DNA from: a virus
Length of the DNA stretch: 21,884 bases
IMG/VR virus record: IMGVR_UViG_3300042320_001187
Span: 1 to 21,884 of that record
Strand: one strand, 5' to 3'
This document shows, one piece after another, positions 21,786 to 21,884 of the stretch (within the stretch, counting starts at the first letter, position 1; every line of letters begins with the position of its first letter). Made by a program: the position numbers and the translations under genes. The notes below the pieces were generated by a model, which did not search any database, was not told the DNA's origin, and saw only the letters and a program-made list of their open reading frames with translations.

Positions 21786-21884
21786 ATGGCAACGACTGCC
21801 AATGACATCATAACTCTTGCGTTCAAAGACGCAGGTATTCTCGGTGTCGGGCAGTCGATGCTCCCCGAGGATTACAATGACGCA
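21786..21884 (+). CDS. P22 gp4-like tail accessory factor (partial)
   Basis: The first 33 codons of a gene running off the window edge. The N-terminus MATTANDIITLAFKDAGILG with GVGQSMLPEDYNDA is characteristic of the family of P22 gp4-type packaged-DNA stabilisation proteins, which bind below the portal and close the head. The ATG lies three bases after the previous stop. Only the start can be assessed. Confidence 0.75.
   Translation, partial: MATTANDIITLAFKDAGILGVGQSMLPEDYNDA

Noticed and set aside
1-21884. tRNA genes, CRISPR arrays, insertion sequences, integrase or attachment sites
   Set aside because: I saw no cloverleaf signatures, spaced repeat arrays, transposase motifs or recombinase genes on either strand.

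Overview
This window looks like a contiguous piece of the late (structural, packaging and lysis) region of a tailed phage with podovirus/P22-type head morphogenesis. Every gene I accept is on the + strand. They are tightly packed, with many ATGA, TTGA, GTGA or TAATG stop/start overlaps, as in one long late operon. The host is very probably Gram-negative: there is a nested inner/outer spanin pair, several lipobox or Sec signal peptides, and an endolysin without a signal. No replication, integrase, repressor or tRNA genes are visible, so lifestyle cannot be judged. The three small DUF-type proteins (DUF6321-, DUF3008- and DUF6582-like) are, from memory, common in environmental phages. No host genus can be named from the sequence.

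Layout. 1-658: one small orphan gene, an A/T-rich inverted repeat, and a control region with the best sigma70-type promoter in the window (extended -10) and three evenly spaced AGACCCA boxes. 659-3632: helix-turn-helix protein (putative small terminase), two small basic proteins, GH19-like endolysin, small lipoprotein, holin-like protein, nested spanins, and an orphan. 3647-5736: a C1q-like virion protein, three small proteins, a PD-(D/E)XK nuclease-like protein and a tiny membrane peptide. 5848-9559: an orphan, two consecutive proteins with Sec signal peptides and virion-type beta domains, a tail fibre with a carbohydrate-binding-like domain, a fibre-assembly-like protein, and a protein sharing its N-terminal domain with the 3647 gene. 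9564-13181: a 1205-residue tailspike with a pectate-lyase-type beta-helix and inserted repeat modules. 13181-13758: a second holin-like protein and two small basic proteins. 13782-21884: large terminase, P22-like portal, a Gly/Pro-rich repeat protein, a small conserved-looking protein, scaffold, a structured leader RNA, P22-like coat protein, a small coiled-coil protein, and the start of a gp4-like tail accessory factor cut by the window edge.

How it fits together. Portal, scaffold, coat and gp4-like protein build and close the procapsid, and the large terminase pumps in DNA. The fibre, tailspike and C1q-like/paralogous virion proteins form the host-recognition apparatus. Holin, endolysin and spanins release progeny. 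The most unusual points are the structured leader of the coat gene, the module shuffling among receptor-binding genes (shared N-terminal domain, four tandem modules, and an Ig-like insertion also present in a Sec-exported protein), the pair of exported virion-like proteins, the unusual protein between portal and scaffold, the family of tiny lysine-rich proteins, and the separation of the putative small terminase gene from the large one by about 12 kb.
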